64,000 nt of DNA, from NCBI GenBank assembly GCA_963766295.1, contig CAVXYW010000002.1, positions 1,488,001 through 1,552,000 on the forward strand, in the 5' to 3' direction. Below the pieces are notes generated by a model, which saw nothing but the letters and a program-made list of their open reading frames with translations, was not told the origin of the DNA and did no database searches. The position numbers were made by a program, and so were the translations under genes. Every line of letters begins with the position of its first letter. The stretch's first letter is position 1. This document shows positions 1 through 7,430 of this stretch, in pieces. This DNA is from JBBDRJ01 sp963766295. Its GTDB lineage: Bacteria; Actinomycetota; JAICYB01.

Positions 1-578
1 TCGTCCTCGGGTGCAGGGTGCTCGGTCGAGAAAGTCGCTTGTAACCCGGGCGCCATCCCGTCGATGCCCAGAGGTTCCGTCAGCCGCTCATCAGGAAGCT
101 CGAGCAGGAACAGCTGCCCGGCGGACAATTGCACGAGATGCATGAATATCGATCCGTTGGTGAGGATCGACTTGCCTATCTCGAAATTGAGCTTGCCCTC
201 CGTCGATCTCTTCAACAGCTCGGCGTTCACGGTGTCGCCCATGTCGTGGGAAACGAGCACGCACTCATCGATCCCGCAATCGGCAGCGACGGCTTCCGCG
301 ATATCGGCTTGCTCGAAGAGCGAGTTGCGCTTGTCCGGCTTGTCGGAAAGACCGAAGCCCAGGAAATCGAAGGTTACGACTCGAGCTTTCTTCGCCAGCT
401 CGGGCACGATCGTGTGCCAGTCGAAGGATGAGCTCGGGAATCCGTGGAGGATGAAGATCGTCCTGCCCGGGTGAGAGTTCGTATCGAGGACGAAGATCCG
501 GTTCCCCTCGACCTCGATGAAGCGTCCGGAGTCTTTCCAGTCGGCAACGGCTGCGGGGAGTTGATCCATGACGGACAT
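1..578 (-). CDS. alpha/beta hydrolase, haloalkane dehalogenase-like (3' end outside window)
   Basis: The frame is open from an ATG at 578 to the left edge (about 192 residues), so the C-terminus with the catalytic His is missing. An HGFP oxyanion motif lies at residues 45-48. The nucleophile elbow reads SHDMG with Asp112, the arrangement of haloalkane dehalogenases and epoxide hydrolases rather than of Ser-esterases. A second in-frame ATG at 569 is possible; a weak GGGG lies upstream of 578. It is divergent from the M20 peptidase gene with only 26 bases between the two starts, so the two promoters must overlap. The substrate cannot be told from sequence. Confidence 0.85.
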   Translation of the reverse strand, partial: MSVMDQLPAAVADWKDSGRFIEVEGNRIFVLDTNSHPGRTIFILHGFPSSSFDWHTIVPELAKKARVVTFDFLGFGLSDKPDKRNSLFEQADIAEAVAADCGIDECVLVSHDMGDTVNAELLKRSTEGKLNFEIGKSILTNGSIFMHLVQLSAGQLFLLELPDERLTEPLGIDGMAPGLQATFSTEHPAPED

Positions 579-604
579 GCTGCCCCACAGCTACTGTTGA
601 CCGC

Positions 605-1795
605 ATGTCACAGCCGGGTGAGGATCTAGCAGCTCTAGTACGCCAACACGTCGATCCGGACGAGGTCATCGAGATCTGCCGCGATCTCGTTAGTACGCCG
701 TCGGAGAACCCCCCTGGGGACGAGCGTGAGATCGCGGCCACCTCGCAGCGGCTCTTGGCGAATCTCGGTTTGGAGGCTGAGTTCGTCGAGCCCCAGCCCG
801 GTCGCGTGAGCACGATCTCGACCTGGGGTGAAGGCAGCGGACGGACGCTGTTGTTCAACGGCCACTACGACGTCGTTCCAGTGCCCGATCCGGACGCCTG
901 GCCGCACCATCCTTACTCGGGACACGTCGACAACGGGAAGCTCTACGGCCGGGGATCGAGCGATATGAAGTCGGGCATCGCGTCGTGCTTGGGGGCCGTC
1001 GCTGCGCTACGGCGTGCCGGCTTCGAACCGTCCGGCAAGCTTGTGATGCATTTCGTCGCCGATGAAGAGGCGCTGGGCACACACGGAACCAAATTCCTCG
1101 TCGCGAACGGCTATTGCGACGGCGCTACCGAATCGCTCGTCGGCGAACCAACCGGCATGCACCTGGTCACATCGGAACGAGGTGCGGTCTGGCTGCGCAT
1201 CACCACCCAAGGCGTGTCGGCCCACGGGTCGGCCCCTCAACTCGGCGTCAACGCCGTCGACCATATGAGCCGCATCGTTCGAGAGATCAGCAGTATGCGT
1301 TTCAAGAAGCTGCACGAGATGCTCGGCGCGCCGACGGTGAATGTGGGAACGATCCACGGCGGATCGAAAGTGAACATGGTCCCCGCTCAGTGCGTGATCG
1401 AAGTTGACCGGCGCACCCTGCCCGGCGAATCGCTCGAAGAAGTCGTCGGCGAGATACAGCAAGTCATCGACAAGGTGAAAGAGGATGTACCGGACCTCCG
1501 CGCGAACGTCGAGGTGGACGACTGGGCCGAAGCGTCAGAAACGCCGGAAGGTACTTCACTGGTCGGCCTTCTATCGGATGCGCGCGACGCTCTTGGGATC
1601 GAGGGATCAGAAGTTGGATACGCAGGCGCGACGGACGCCCGTTTCCTGATCAATCAGGCGAAGATCCCATCGGTCATCTTCGGGCCGGGAGATCTGTATC
1701 AGGCTCACACCACCGGTGAGCACGTCGACACCGAGCTGCTCGTGCAAGCGGCGCGGGCCTACGCGTTCGCCTTCGTGAAGTTCCTGGGCGATTAA
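605..1795 (+). CDS. M20 family metallopeptidase (ArgE/DapE/CPG2 type)
   Basis: A cytosolic zinc hydrolase of 396 residues that would cleave an N-acyl amino acid or small peptide. Metal ligands are visible in GHYDVVP (His87, Asp89), in GRGSSDMKSG (Asp120) and in ADEEALG (general base Glu154 next to Glu155). The length is normal for the family and the lid domain falls around residues 180-290. The start ATG at 605 has no clear Shine-Dalgarno site; with the divergent hydrolase 26 bases away, a leaderless or very short leader transcript is plausible. The exact substrate (acetylornithine, succinyl-diaminopimelate or another acyl amino acid) is not determined by these motifs. Confidence 0.9.
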   Translation: MSQPGEDLAALVRQHVDPDEVIEICRDLVSTPSENPPGDEREIAATSQRLLANLGLEAEFVEPQPGRVSTISTWGEGSGRTLLFNGHYDVVPVPDPDAWPHHPYSGHVDNGKLYGRGSSDMKSGIASCLGAVAALRRAGFEPSGKLVMHFVADEEALGTHGTKFLVANGYCDGATESLVGEPTGMHLVTSERGAVWLRITTQGVSAHGSAPQLGVNAVDHMSRIVREISSMRFKKLHEMLGAPTVNVGTIHGGSKVNMVPAQCVIEVDRRTLPGESLEEVVGEIQQVIDKVKEDVPDLRANVEVDDWAEASETPEGTSLVGLLSDARDALGIEGSEVGYAGATDARFLINQAKIPSVIFGPGDLYQAHTTGEHVDTELLVQAARAYAFAFVKFLGD

Positions 1796-1848
1796 CGCTC
1801 GGGAAGCCCCACGCACCTAGGTGTGTTGTCCGTAAGAATGGAGGACAT

Positions 1849-2082
1849 ATGACCGCACCAAACGCAACCCTCGATGCCAAAGGTCTTGCCTGCCCAATGC
1901 CGGTCGTGAAGGCGCGGCTGGAGATCGAGAAGCTGGGCACCGGTGACGTCCTGCAGGTCATCGCGACCGATCCCGGATCGGTTTCCGACTTCGATAACTG
2001 GACGAAGATGTCCGGTCACGAACTACTCGAGTCGAACGAAGACGACGGCGTTTACACATACCTGATCCGCAAGGGCGCTTAA
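1849..2082 (+). CDS. TusA/SirA-family sulfurtransferase-like protein
   Basis: A 77-residue cytosolic protein with the TusA fold signature: LDAKGLACPMPVVKAR contains the CPMP motif, whose Cys15 carries persulfide sulfur in TusA relatives. The family relays sulfur for 2-thiouridine, molybdenum cofactor or other sulfur transfers; which one applies here is unknown. A GGAGG site lies just before the ATG. It follows the M20 gene by 53 bases in the same direction, so cotranscription is possible but not required. Confidence 0.9.
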   Translation: MTAPNATLDAKGLACPMPVVKARLEIEKLGTGDVLQVIATDPGSVSDFDNWTKMSGHELLESNEDDGVYTYLIRKGA

Positions 2083-2100
2083 GCGCCGGTTCGCGAAGTT

Positions 2101-2636
2101 CTACGGATCGCGGAACTCTGACGTGTTAAACGCTGCTTCGTACCCCGCCGGCGGGGGACTACTTGAGCGTGTCAGGTTCCAATCGGTCCAGCCTCCAGTC
2201 CCACGTCGCCAGCGACCTTTCATTTCGTTCCCAGTAACTCCGCCGGGCAAGCGGAACTCGACCTCGCCGTTGTCGTCGCATCCGGTATGGCACCAGAAGC
2301 CGCGCAGGACGCCGTCGGCCGCCAGCCGAAGCGACACGGTATATCCGCTGTTTAAAAGCCACGAAGTAGGCCGTTGTTGGACTCGCGGAACAGCATCCCG
2401 CCGTAAGAACCAGTCCAGTGACCTTCGGCCGATTTCGCGGAGGGCGCTGCTGGTTTCGCCGTGGGGGCAGCTGTTGCAACCGGCGGCGGTGCCGTCGCTG
2501 TTGGCGCTGCGGTCGGTGCGACTGTTGGGCTTGCCGACGGCGAAGCGGACGCAGCTGCCGGATCCGCGTCGTCGCCGCATGCGCTCGCAACCAGCAGCAG
2601 GATGGCCGACGCCATCAGAGCCGTTGTTCTTCGCAC
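2101..2636 (-). pseudogene. lipoprotein with Pro/Ala-rich linker, frameshifted
   Basis: From the ATG at 2636 the frame encodes a lipoprotein signal (ending LLVASAC, Cys20), a GDD motif and a Ser/Pro/Ala/Thr linker, then starts a folded domain (EGHWTGSYGG) and stops after LLRGF at 2352. The next frame continues that domain in register (NSGYTVSLRL, then GVLRGFWCHTGCDDNGEVEF) to a stop at 2101. Adding one base in the A-run at 2354-2357 (T-run on the coding strand) joins the two halves smoothly. Function is unknown. The signal peptide and linker closely match the neighbouring gene at 2669-3394, while the C-terminal domains differ. It may be a real lesion or an assembly indel. Confidence 0.7.
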
Positions 2637-2668
2637 GCGAATCCCCTTTGTTCTTGACCGTGGAGCTG

Positions 2669-3394
2669 TCAGCTCACCCTCAGCGCCACGTCGTCCAAGC
2701 CGTTGTTGTTGTCGTTTGACGGATCCTCATTCATGAAGCGGACGGTAGTCGTTTGGGAAGTCGCCGTGAAGGTCTTCGAGAACTCCTTCCATACGAGCTT
2801 CTGCGCGCCCGCGCCATCTGAGTTGGAGGCCGTCATTACCTTCGAGCCATCGATGAAAACGCCGACGTTGCTCGTTTTACCGAAGTAGAACTGTCTTTGT
2901 GGCTGCGGATCATTGATGTTTCCCACCCAGAAGTTCAGCACGTAGCTCACGCCCGGCCTCGTACTGAAAGCCTGCTCCACGCCCGTCGCTGTGTTGCTCC
3001 GGCCCGTGAGATCGAGCGACTGCTTGCCGCCGTGCGGTGGGAAAGCGAATCCGTCGTATGTGTACGTCCCGCTGACGGGGCCGATGTTGCCGGGGGCGCC
3101 GACTACCTTCCATCCGGGAATGGTTTTGCCCTGGTCGATCAAGGTGTAGCGCCCAGTTGGCGCGACGGGTTCCTCGAACCCGCCGTTCGTTACGTCGGGA
3201 TTCGGAGCGGCCGGCTGCGCGGGCGCTGGCGCCGCGGGCTGAGCGGCCGTTGTCGGCGCGGTCGTGGGCGGAGCGCTAGCGCTCGTAGTCGGCGAAGGCG
3301 AGGCTAACTCACTCGCCAGATCCGAATCGTCCCCACATGCACTCGCGACGAAGAGCAAAACGGCCGTCGCAATCAAAGCAGTTGTTTTTCGCAC
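2669..3394 (-). CDS. lipoprotein with DUF642-like C-terminal domain
   Basis: A 241-residue secreted lipoprotein: signal MRKTTALIATAVLLFVASAC with lipid Cys20, then GDD, a Thr/Ala/Pro linker to about residue 65, then a jelly-roll-like domain. The domain opens with NGGFEEP and has IPGWKV, SLDLTG and a closing NGLDDVALRV, the pattern of DUF642/CBM-like extracellular domains. These families are usually carbohydrate-binding, but binding here is inference. The first 23 residues are nearly identical to those of the next lipoprotein downstream on the same strand, which implies duplication of the 5' end or module exchange. Confidence 0.75.
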   Translation of the reverse strand: MRKTTALIATAVLLFVASACGDDSDLASELASPSPTTSASAPPTTAPTTAAQPAAPAPAQPAAPNPDVTNGGFEEPVAPTGRYTLIDQGKTIPGWKVVGAPGNIGPVSGTYTYDGFAFPPHGGKQSLDLTGRSNTATGVEQAFSTRPGVSYVLNFWVGNINDPQPQRQFYFGKTSNVGVFIDGSKVMTASNSDGAGAQKLVWKEFSKTFTATSQTTTVRFMNEDPSNDNNNGLDDVALRVS

Positions 3395-3479
3395 GCCAAT
3401 CTCCCTCTCTCTAGCCCTGAAGAAGCCTAAGCGGCGGACAACAGGTCGAGTAGTTAGAAGTGCACACAGAGGACGTGCT

Positions 3480-3862
3480 TTACAGTTGCGCTTCGGCTTC
3501 GATCTCGACCTTCCAGCGCGGGTCGAGGAATCCGCTCACGACGACCATCGTCGACGCCGGCCTTAGCTCGCTGAAGACCGCGCCATGCGCTCGTGCCCAC
3601 GGCCTCCCAATCGCCGGCGTTGGTTAGGTACGTTCGCGTCCGCACGACGTGCTCGGGCCCGGCCCCCAGCTGCTCGAGCGCTTCGACGATGATGCTCAGG
3701 CATCTCATCGCCTGAGACTCCGGATCGGGATCGCACGAGCCGTCGGGCCAGATAGGGGCCGTCCCCGAAACCAGGATGCGGTCGCCGACGCGGACGGCGC
3801 GGCTGAATCCGATCTTGGGCTCGTAAGGGGGACCCGGACTGAACTCGTTCGCGGTCGGGCAT
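3480..3862 (-). pseudogene. RidA/YjgF-family protein with two frameshifts
   Basis: Three overlapping frames together spell a complete RidA protein of about 126 residues: MPDRERVQSGSP, then YEPKIGFSRAVRVGDRILVS through TYLTNAGDWEAVG, then RAHGAVFSELRPASTMV to EIEAEAQL. The joins need removal of one base in the G5 run at 3827-3831 and of one base near 3594. RidA enzymes hydrolyse reactive enamines such as 2-aminoacrylate, releasing ammonia; the conserved Arg of RTRTYLTN and Glu of VEIEAEA are present. The gene sits 8 bases after the GlnR-like regulator, in the same direction. Two indels in 380 bases suggest decay or sequence error. Confidence 0.75.
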
Positions 3863-3870
3863 GCTCGCCG

Positions 3871-4527
3871 CTACGCGAACTTGTAGCCGACGTTGCGAAC
3901 GGTCTGGATCACGTTCGCGTGCTCGCCCATCTTCGCGCGCAAACGCCGCACGTGGACGTCGACCGTGCGCGTGCCGCCGAAGTAGTCGTAGCCCCAGACG
4001 CGCGAAAGCAAGGTTTGACGTGTGAAAACTCGGCCTCGGTGCGTCGCCAGGAACTTCAGGAGCTCGTACTCCATGTACGTGAGGTCGATCGGCTCGGAAT
4101 CGACGTGCACCTGATAAGTGGCGAAGTTGATGATCAGGGGCCCGAGGTTGAGGATGTCGGACTGCTCACCCTGCTTCGCTCGCCACAGCAGGTAACGCAG
4201 CCGTGCGTCGAGCTCGGCCAATTGGTACGGCATGACGAGGAAGTCGTCGAAGACTCCCTCGCGCAGGAACAGTTCCCGCAGTTGCTCGACCCTCACGAGG
4301 ACGAGCAGCGGCACTCCGGACATCGCCTCTTCCTTGCCGAGCACCTGGCAGAACTGGAGCGCTTCCGGCGCGTCGTCGCCGGCCGAGACGAGAACGAGAT
4401 CGGGACGATCCTCGGATGTGCCTGCGGAGAAGCTGAAGGAATCGGCATTGAGACCGAGCAGCCCGAGGTCGCGCACGACACCCGCGATCTCCTCTGGGTC
4501 ACCGGCGTACATGTGGCAGATCTTCAT
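3871..4527 (-). CDS. glnR: GlnR-like OmpR-family regulator with atypical receiver
   Basis: A 218-residue protein: receiver-like domain at about 1-115 and a winged-helix DNA-binding domain at about 125-218. The recognition region VWGYDYFGGTRTVDVHVRRL is, as far as I recall, shared with actinobacterial GlnR, the nitrogen-assimilation regulator. The receiver lacks the phospho-acceptor aspartate: the strand reads PDLVLVSAGDD with Ser48 at that site, as expected for an orphan regulator that does not depend on a kinase. I take the ATG at 4527, where homology begins; an upstream extension would run inside the glutamine synthetase gene. It lies 7 bases after glnA2, so the two are almost certainly one operon. 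Confidence 0.8.
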   Translation of the reverse strand: MKICHMYAGDPEEIAGVVRDLGLLGLNADSFSFSAGTSEDRPDLVLVSAGDDAPEALQFCQVLGKEEAMSGVPLLVLVRVEQLRELFLREGVFDDFLVMPYQLAELDARLRYLLWRAKQGEQSDILNLGPLIINFATYQVHVDSEPIDLTYMEYELLKFLATHRGRVFTRQTLLSRVWGYDYFGGTRTVDVHVRRLRAKMGEHANVIQTVRNVGYKFA

Positions 4528-4534
4528 CGAGCTC

Positions 4535-5863
4535 TCACAGCATCGGGAGATATCGGTCGAGTTCGAACGGCGTGACGTACGCCTTGTATTCCTCCCACTC
4601 CTCACGCTTATTGCGCAGGAACCATTCGAAGACGTGCTCCCCCAGCGCTTCCGCCAGCAGCTCCGAACCTTCCATCAACTCGAGCGCATCCTCGAGCGTG
4701 TCGGGAAGCGACCCGACGCCGAGCGCACGCCGTTCCTCCATGGACATCGCGTAGATGTCGTCCTGTGCTTCCGGTGGCAGTTCGAGCTCACGCTCGATGC
4801 CGTCCAGTCCGGCGGCGAGCGCAACGGCGAGGAACAGGTATGGGTTACATGCGGCGTCGGGCGCGCGGTACTCGATGCGCGTCGACTGTTCCTTGTCCGG
4901 CTTGGCACTCGGAAGACGAACAAGAGCGGAGCGGTTGCGGCGCCCCCAAACGGTGAAAACGGGAGCCTCGTAACCGGGGATCAACCGCTTGTAGGAGTTC
5001 ACCCATTGGTTGGTGATGGCCGTCATCTCTCGTGCACGCGAAAGGATGCCGGCGATGAACGATCGTCCGATCTTGGACAAGTGGTATTCGTCCGCCGCGT
5101 CGAAGAAGGCGTTGCGATCTCCTTCGAACAGCGACATGTGCGTGTGCATGCCCGAACCCCACTGACCCTGGATCGGCTTGGGCATGAACGTCGCGTAAAC
5201 GCCGTGCTCCTGCGCGACCTCTTTCACGGCCAGGCGGAACGTGAGGATGTTGTCGGCCATCGTCAGAGCGTCGGCGAAGCGCAGATCGATCTCGTGTTGA
5301 GACGGAGCGACCTCGTGGTGAGACGAGTGAACCGAGATCCCCATCTGCTCTAGGTAATGGATGGTGTGCCGGCGAAACTCCGAGCCGACGTCTTGCGGCG
5401 TCAGGTCGAAGTACGAACCTTGGTCGAGCGGCTCAGGGTTGTCCGCCGAAGCGAAGAGGAAAAACTCGATCTCCGCGTTGGCGTAGAACGTGAAGCCGAG
5501 CTCCTGTGCCTTCTGGAGTTGGCGTCGAAGCACCCAACGCGGATCCCCTTCGAAGGGCGTTCCATCGGGGTTGGCGATGTCGCAGAACATGCGCGCCACG
5601 CCCTGGGATTCGGGGCGCCACGGCAAGATCTGGAAGGTGGTGGCGTCCGGATGGGCGATCATGTCGGCTTCCTGCACACGCGCGAAGCCCTCGATCGCCG
5701 ATCCGTCGAAGCCGACGCCCTCTTCGAAGGCGTTCTCCAGTTCTTCGGAGGGGATGGCGAAGGACTTCAGGAAGCCGAGGACGTCCGTGAACCACAACCG
5801 GACAAAGCGCACGTCGCGCTCCTCGACCGTCCTTAGGACGTAGGCCTTTTGTTTGTCATCCAT
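4535..5863 (-). CDS. glnA2: glutamine synthetase, GlnA2-type
   Basis: A 442-residue type I glutamine synthetase (glutamate + NH3 + ATP to glutamine). It opens VLRTVEERDVRFVRLWFTDV, with GVGFDGSAIEGF, the catalytic/metal stretch FMPKPIQGQWGSGMHTHMSL and NQWVNSYKRLIPGYEAP. The length and N-terminus match the actinobacterial GlnA2 branch. At the adenylylation loop it reads DIYAMSMEE instead of the NLYDLPPEE consensus, so control by GlnE is unlikely. The start is the ATG at 5863, which has AGGTG upstream; a further upstream ATG lacks this. A GTAAC-n6-GTAAC repeat lies 36-51 bases before the start. Possibly a gamma-glutamylpolyamine synthetase instead, since some GlnA paralogues were reassigned. 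Confidence 0.93.
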   Translation of the reverse strand: MDDKQKAYVLRTVEERDVRFVRLWFTDVLGFLKSFAIPSEELENAFEEGVGFDGSAIEGFARVQEADMIAHPDATTFQILPWRPESQGVARMFCDIANPDGTPFEGDPRWVLRRQLQKAQELGFTFYANAEIEFFLFASADNPEPLDQGSYFDLTPQDVGSEFRRHTIHYLEQMGISVHSSHHEVAPSQHEIDLRFADALTMADNILTFRLAVKEVAQEHGVYATFMPKPIQGQWGSGMHTHMSLFEGDRNAFFDAADEYHLSKIGRSFIAGILSRAREMTAITNQWVNSYKRLIPGYEAPVFTVWGRRNRSALVRLPSAKPDKEQSTRIEYRAPDAACNPYLFLAVALAAGLDGIERELELPPEAQDDIYAMSMEERRALGVGSLPDTLEDALELMEGSELLAEALGEHVFEWFLRNKREEWEEYKAYVTPFELDRYLPML

Positions 5864-5898
5864 GGGTTCACCTCGTTGATCGAGCCTGGCATACAAAC

Positions 5899-5914
5899 GT
5901 TACAGAGGTGTTAC
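5899..5914 (-). promoter_or_regulatory. GTAAC-n6-GTAAC direct repeat before glnA2 (candidate GlnR box)
   Basis: On the minus strand two perfect GTAAC pentamers lie 11 bases apart, 36 bases upstream of the glnA2 ATG and immediately after the stop of the oxidoreductase gene. Tandem GTNAC/GNAAC half-sites with 11-base spacing are the known pattern for actinobacterial GlnR. The GlnR-like regulator is the next gene of this operon, which makes autoregulation likely. Binding is inferred. Confidence 0.5.
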
Positions 5915-6805
5915 TCAGGCGCTTCGTAGGGCGGGGAGCGCCTCGGCCAGGAGGTCGAATGACTCGGGAATGGTCGATCCGTCGGCTACGCCTGGTCCCG
6001 TCGGGTAATGAAAAATGAACTCTTCAAAACCCATTTCCGCCAGGTGACCGACGAGTTCTTCCAAAGCGTTCCGCGAATTCCACCACTCGACACCCGGATG
6101 ACCCACCAGGACGGATCTACGGATCTCGCTCGGTCTCCGGCCGACCTCTGTCGCGTAGTCGTCCAGGCGATCGCTGCATTCCTTGAGATGCGCCCACATC
6201 TTCGGGCCACGGTTCGACCACCCCGCCATACCGTTCCACACATCAGCGAAGCGGGCGGCAACGCGAAGAGTTCTCGGGCCGTTTGCCGCGATCACGAGTG
6301 TTGGCCGCGAGTTCGGTTGAACAGACCACTGGCCGCGCTCGAAGCCTTGGGTTCTGTAGTACTTCCCGGCGAAGTCGTTAATGCGACCACTGACCAACCC
6401 ATCAAGCATCTCGACGAACTCGGCGAAGCGATCCGCGCGTTCGGAGGCCGTCCATTGATCGACACCGGCGATCTTGGCATCGAAATCACCTCCGGCCCCG
6501 ATGCCGAGATCGAGACGGCCACCCGAAAGCTCGTTCAGTGTTATGGCCTGTTTGGCCAGGAGCACTGGGTGCCGGAAAGTGAGGCTGCTCACCAGAGTTC
6601 CCAACCGAACTCGCGATGTGCGGGAAGCAGCCGCCGACAGCGTCATCCACGCTTCGAGCAACGTGCCCATCTTCGGGAAGTTCAGAAGGTGGTCGTAAAC
6701 CCAGAGGCTGTCGAAGCCGGCGTCTTCTATCCGCCGCCAAGCAGTTACTAGGTTTTCTATAGGGACGTGCTGAACGGCGACGCAGCCGAAGTGCCGCTCA
6801 GACAA
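5915..6805 (-). CDS. LLM-class (luciferase-like, probably F420-dependent) oxidoreductase
   Basis: A 296-residue TIM-barrel enzyme of the bacterial luciferase superfamily. Seen are AGFDSLWVYDHL near residue 29, RVRLGTLVSSLTFRHP (strand 3 with the conserved nonprolyl turn) and LSGGRLDLGIGAGG, which holds the cofactor phosphate in this family. In actinobacteria most such enzymes use F420 rather than FMN; that is family knowledge, not visible here. The ATG overlaps the end of the response regulator gene by 8 bases. The substrate is unknown. Confidence 0.88.
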   Translation of the reverse strand: MSERHFGCVAVQHVPIENLVTAWRRIEDAGFDSLWVYDHLLNFPKMGTLLEAWMTLSAAASRTSRVRLGTLVSSLTFRHPVLLAKQAITLNELSGGRLDLGIGAGGDFDAKIAGVDQWTASERADRFAEFVEMLDGLVSGRINDFAGKYYRTQGFERGQWSVQPNSRPTLVIAANGPRTLRVAARFADVWNGMAGWSNRGPKMWAHLKECSDRLDDYATEVGRRPSEIRRSVLVGHPGVEWWNSRNALEELVGHLAEMGFEEFIFHYPTGPGVADGSTIPESFDLLAEALPALRSA

Positions 6806-7430
6806 GACGGCGGTCGCTGGCCCAGGCGGTTAGCTCGTGACGGTTGGACAGCTGGAGCTTTCGGAGAACTGCCGAAACATGCGTCTCGACGGTTTTGACC
6901 GAGATCGACAACCGCTTAGCCACCTCTTTGTACGTATAACCGCGAGCGATCAGTCGCAGCACTTCCTTCTCCCGGACGGTCAACTGGTCGACTTCCGGAT
7001 CTGCCGGCACTTCGATCTCACCGGAGAAAGCATCAAGGACGAACCCGGCGAGCCGCGGGGAGAACACCGCGTCGCCATCCTGGATGCTGTTGATCGCTGT
7101 GACGAGCTCTTCACCCGAGATGGTCTTGGTGACATAACCACGGGCGCCGGCACGGATCAGTGAGATCACGTCCTCGGCGGCGTCGGAGACAGACAGAGCC
7201 AGGAATTTGATGTCCGGATGGGTTTCGGTGATGGCCTCGATGATCGCCTTACCGCCCCCGCCGGGCATGTGGACGTCGAGGAGAACGACCTCGGGCTTAT
7301 GAGCACGAATGCCTTGGATAGCCGTATCGACATCGCTGGCTTCTCCAACGATTTCGACTTTCCCCTCAAGCTCGGCCTTCACTCCCGAGAGGAACAAGCG
7401 ATGATCGTCGACGAGAAAAACGCGCGTCAT
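6798..7430 (-). CDS. NarL/LuxR-family response regulator
   Basis: A 210-residue regulator: receiver domain with acidic pocket Asp8-Asp9, phospho-acceptor Asp52 in VVLLDVHMP and the conserved Lys in GYVTKTIS; then a LuxR helix-turn-helix near residues 145-205 (LTVREKEVLRLIARGYTYKE, then VKTVETHVSAVLRKL). It overlaps the histidine kinase by 4 bases (ATGA), so the two form a cognate pair. With the divergent PspC protein it resembles LiaFSR/VraSR-type envelope-stress control. Confidence 0.93.
   Translation of the reverse strand: MTRVFLVDDHRLFLSGVKAELEGKVEIVGEASDVDTAIQGIRAHKPEVVLLDVHMPGGGGKAIIEAITETHPDIKFLALSVSDAAEDVISLIRAGARGYVTKTISGEELVTAINSIQDGDAVFSPRLAGFVLDAFSGEIEVPADPEVDQLTVREKEVLRLIARGYTYKEVAKRLSISVKTVETHVSAVLRKLQLSNRHELTAWASDRRLV

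Noticed and set aside
2101..2636. Programmed frameshift at the TTTTAAAC run as the main explanation
   Set aside because: The heptamer phase is wrong and similar single-base breaks occur in other genes of the window, so an ordinary indel is simpler.
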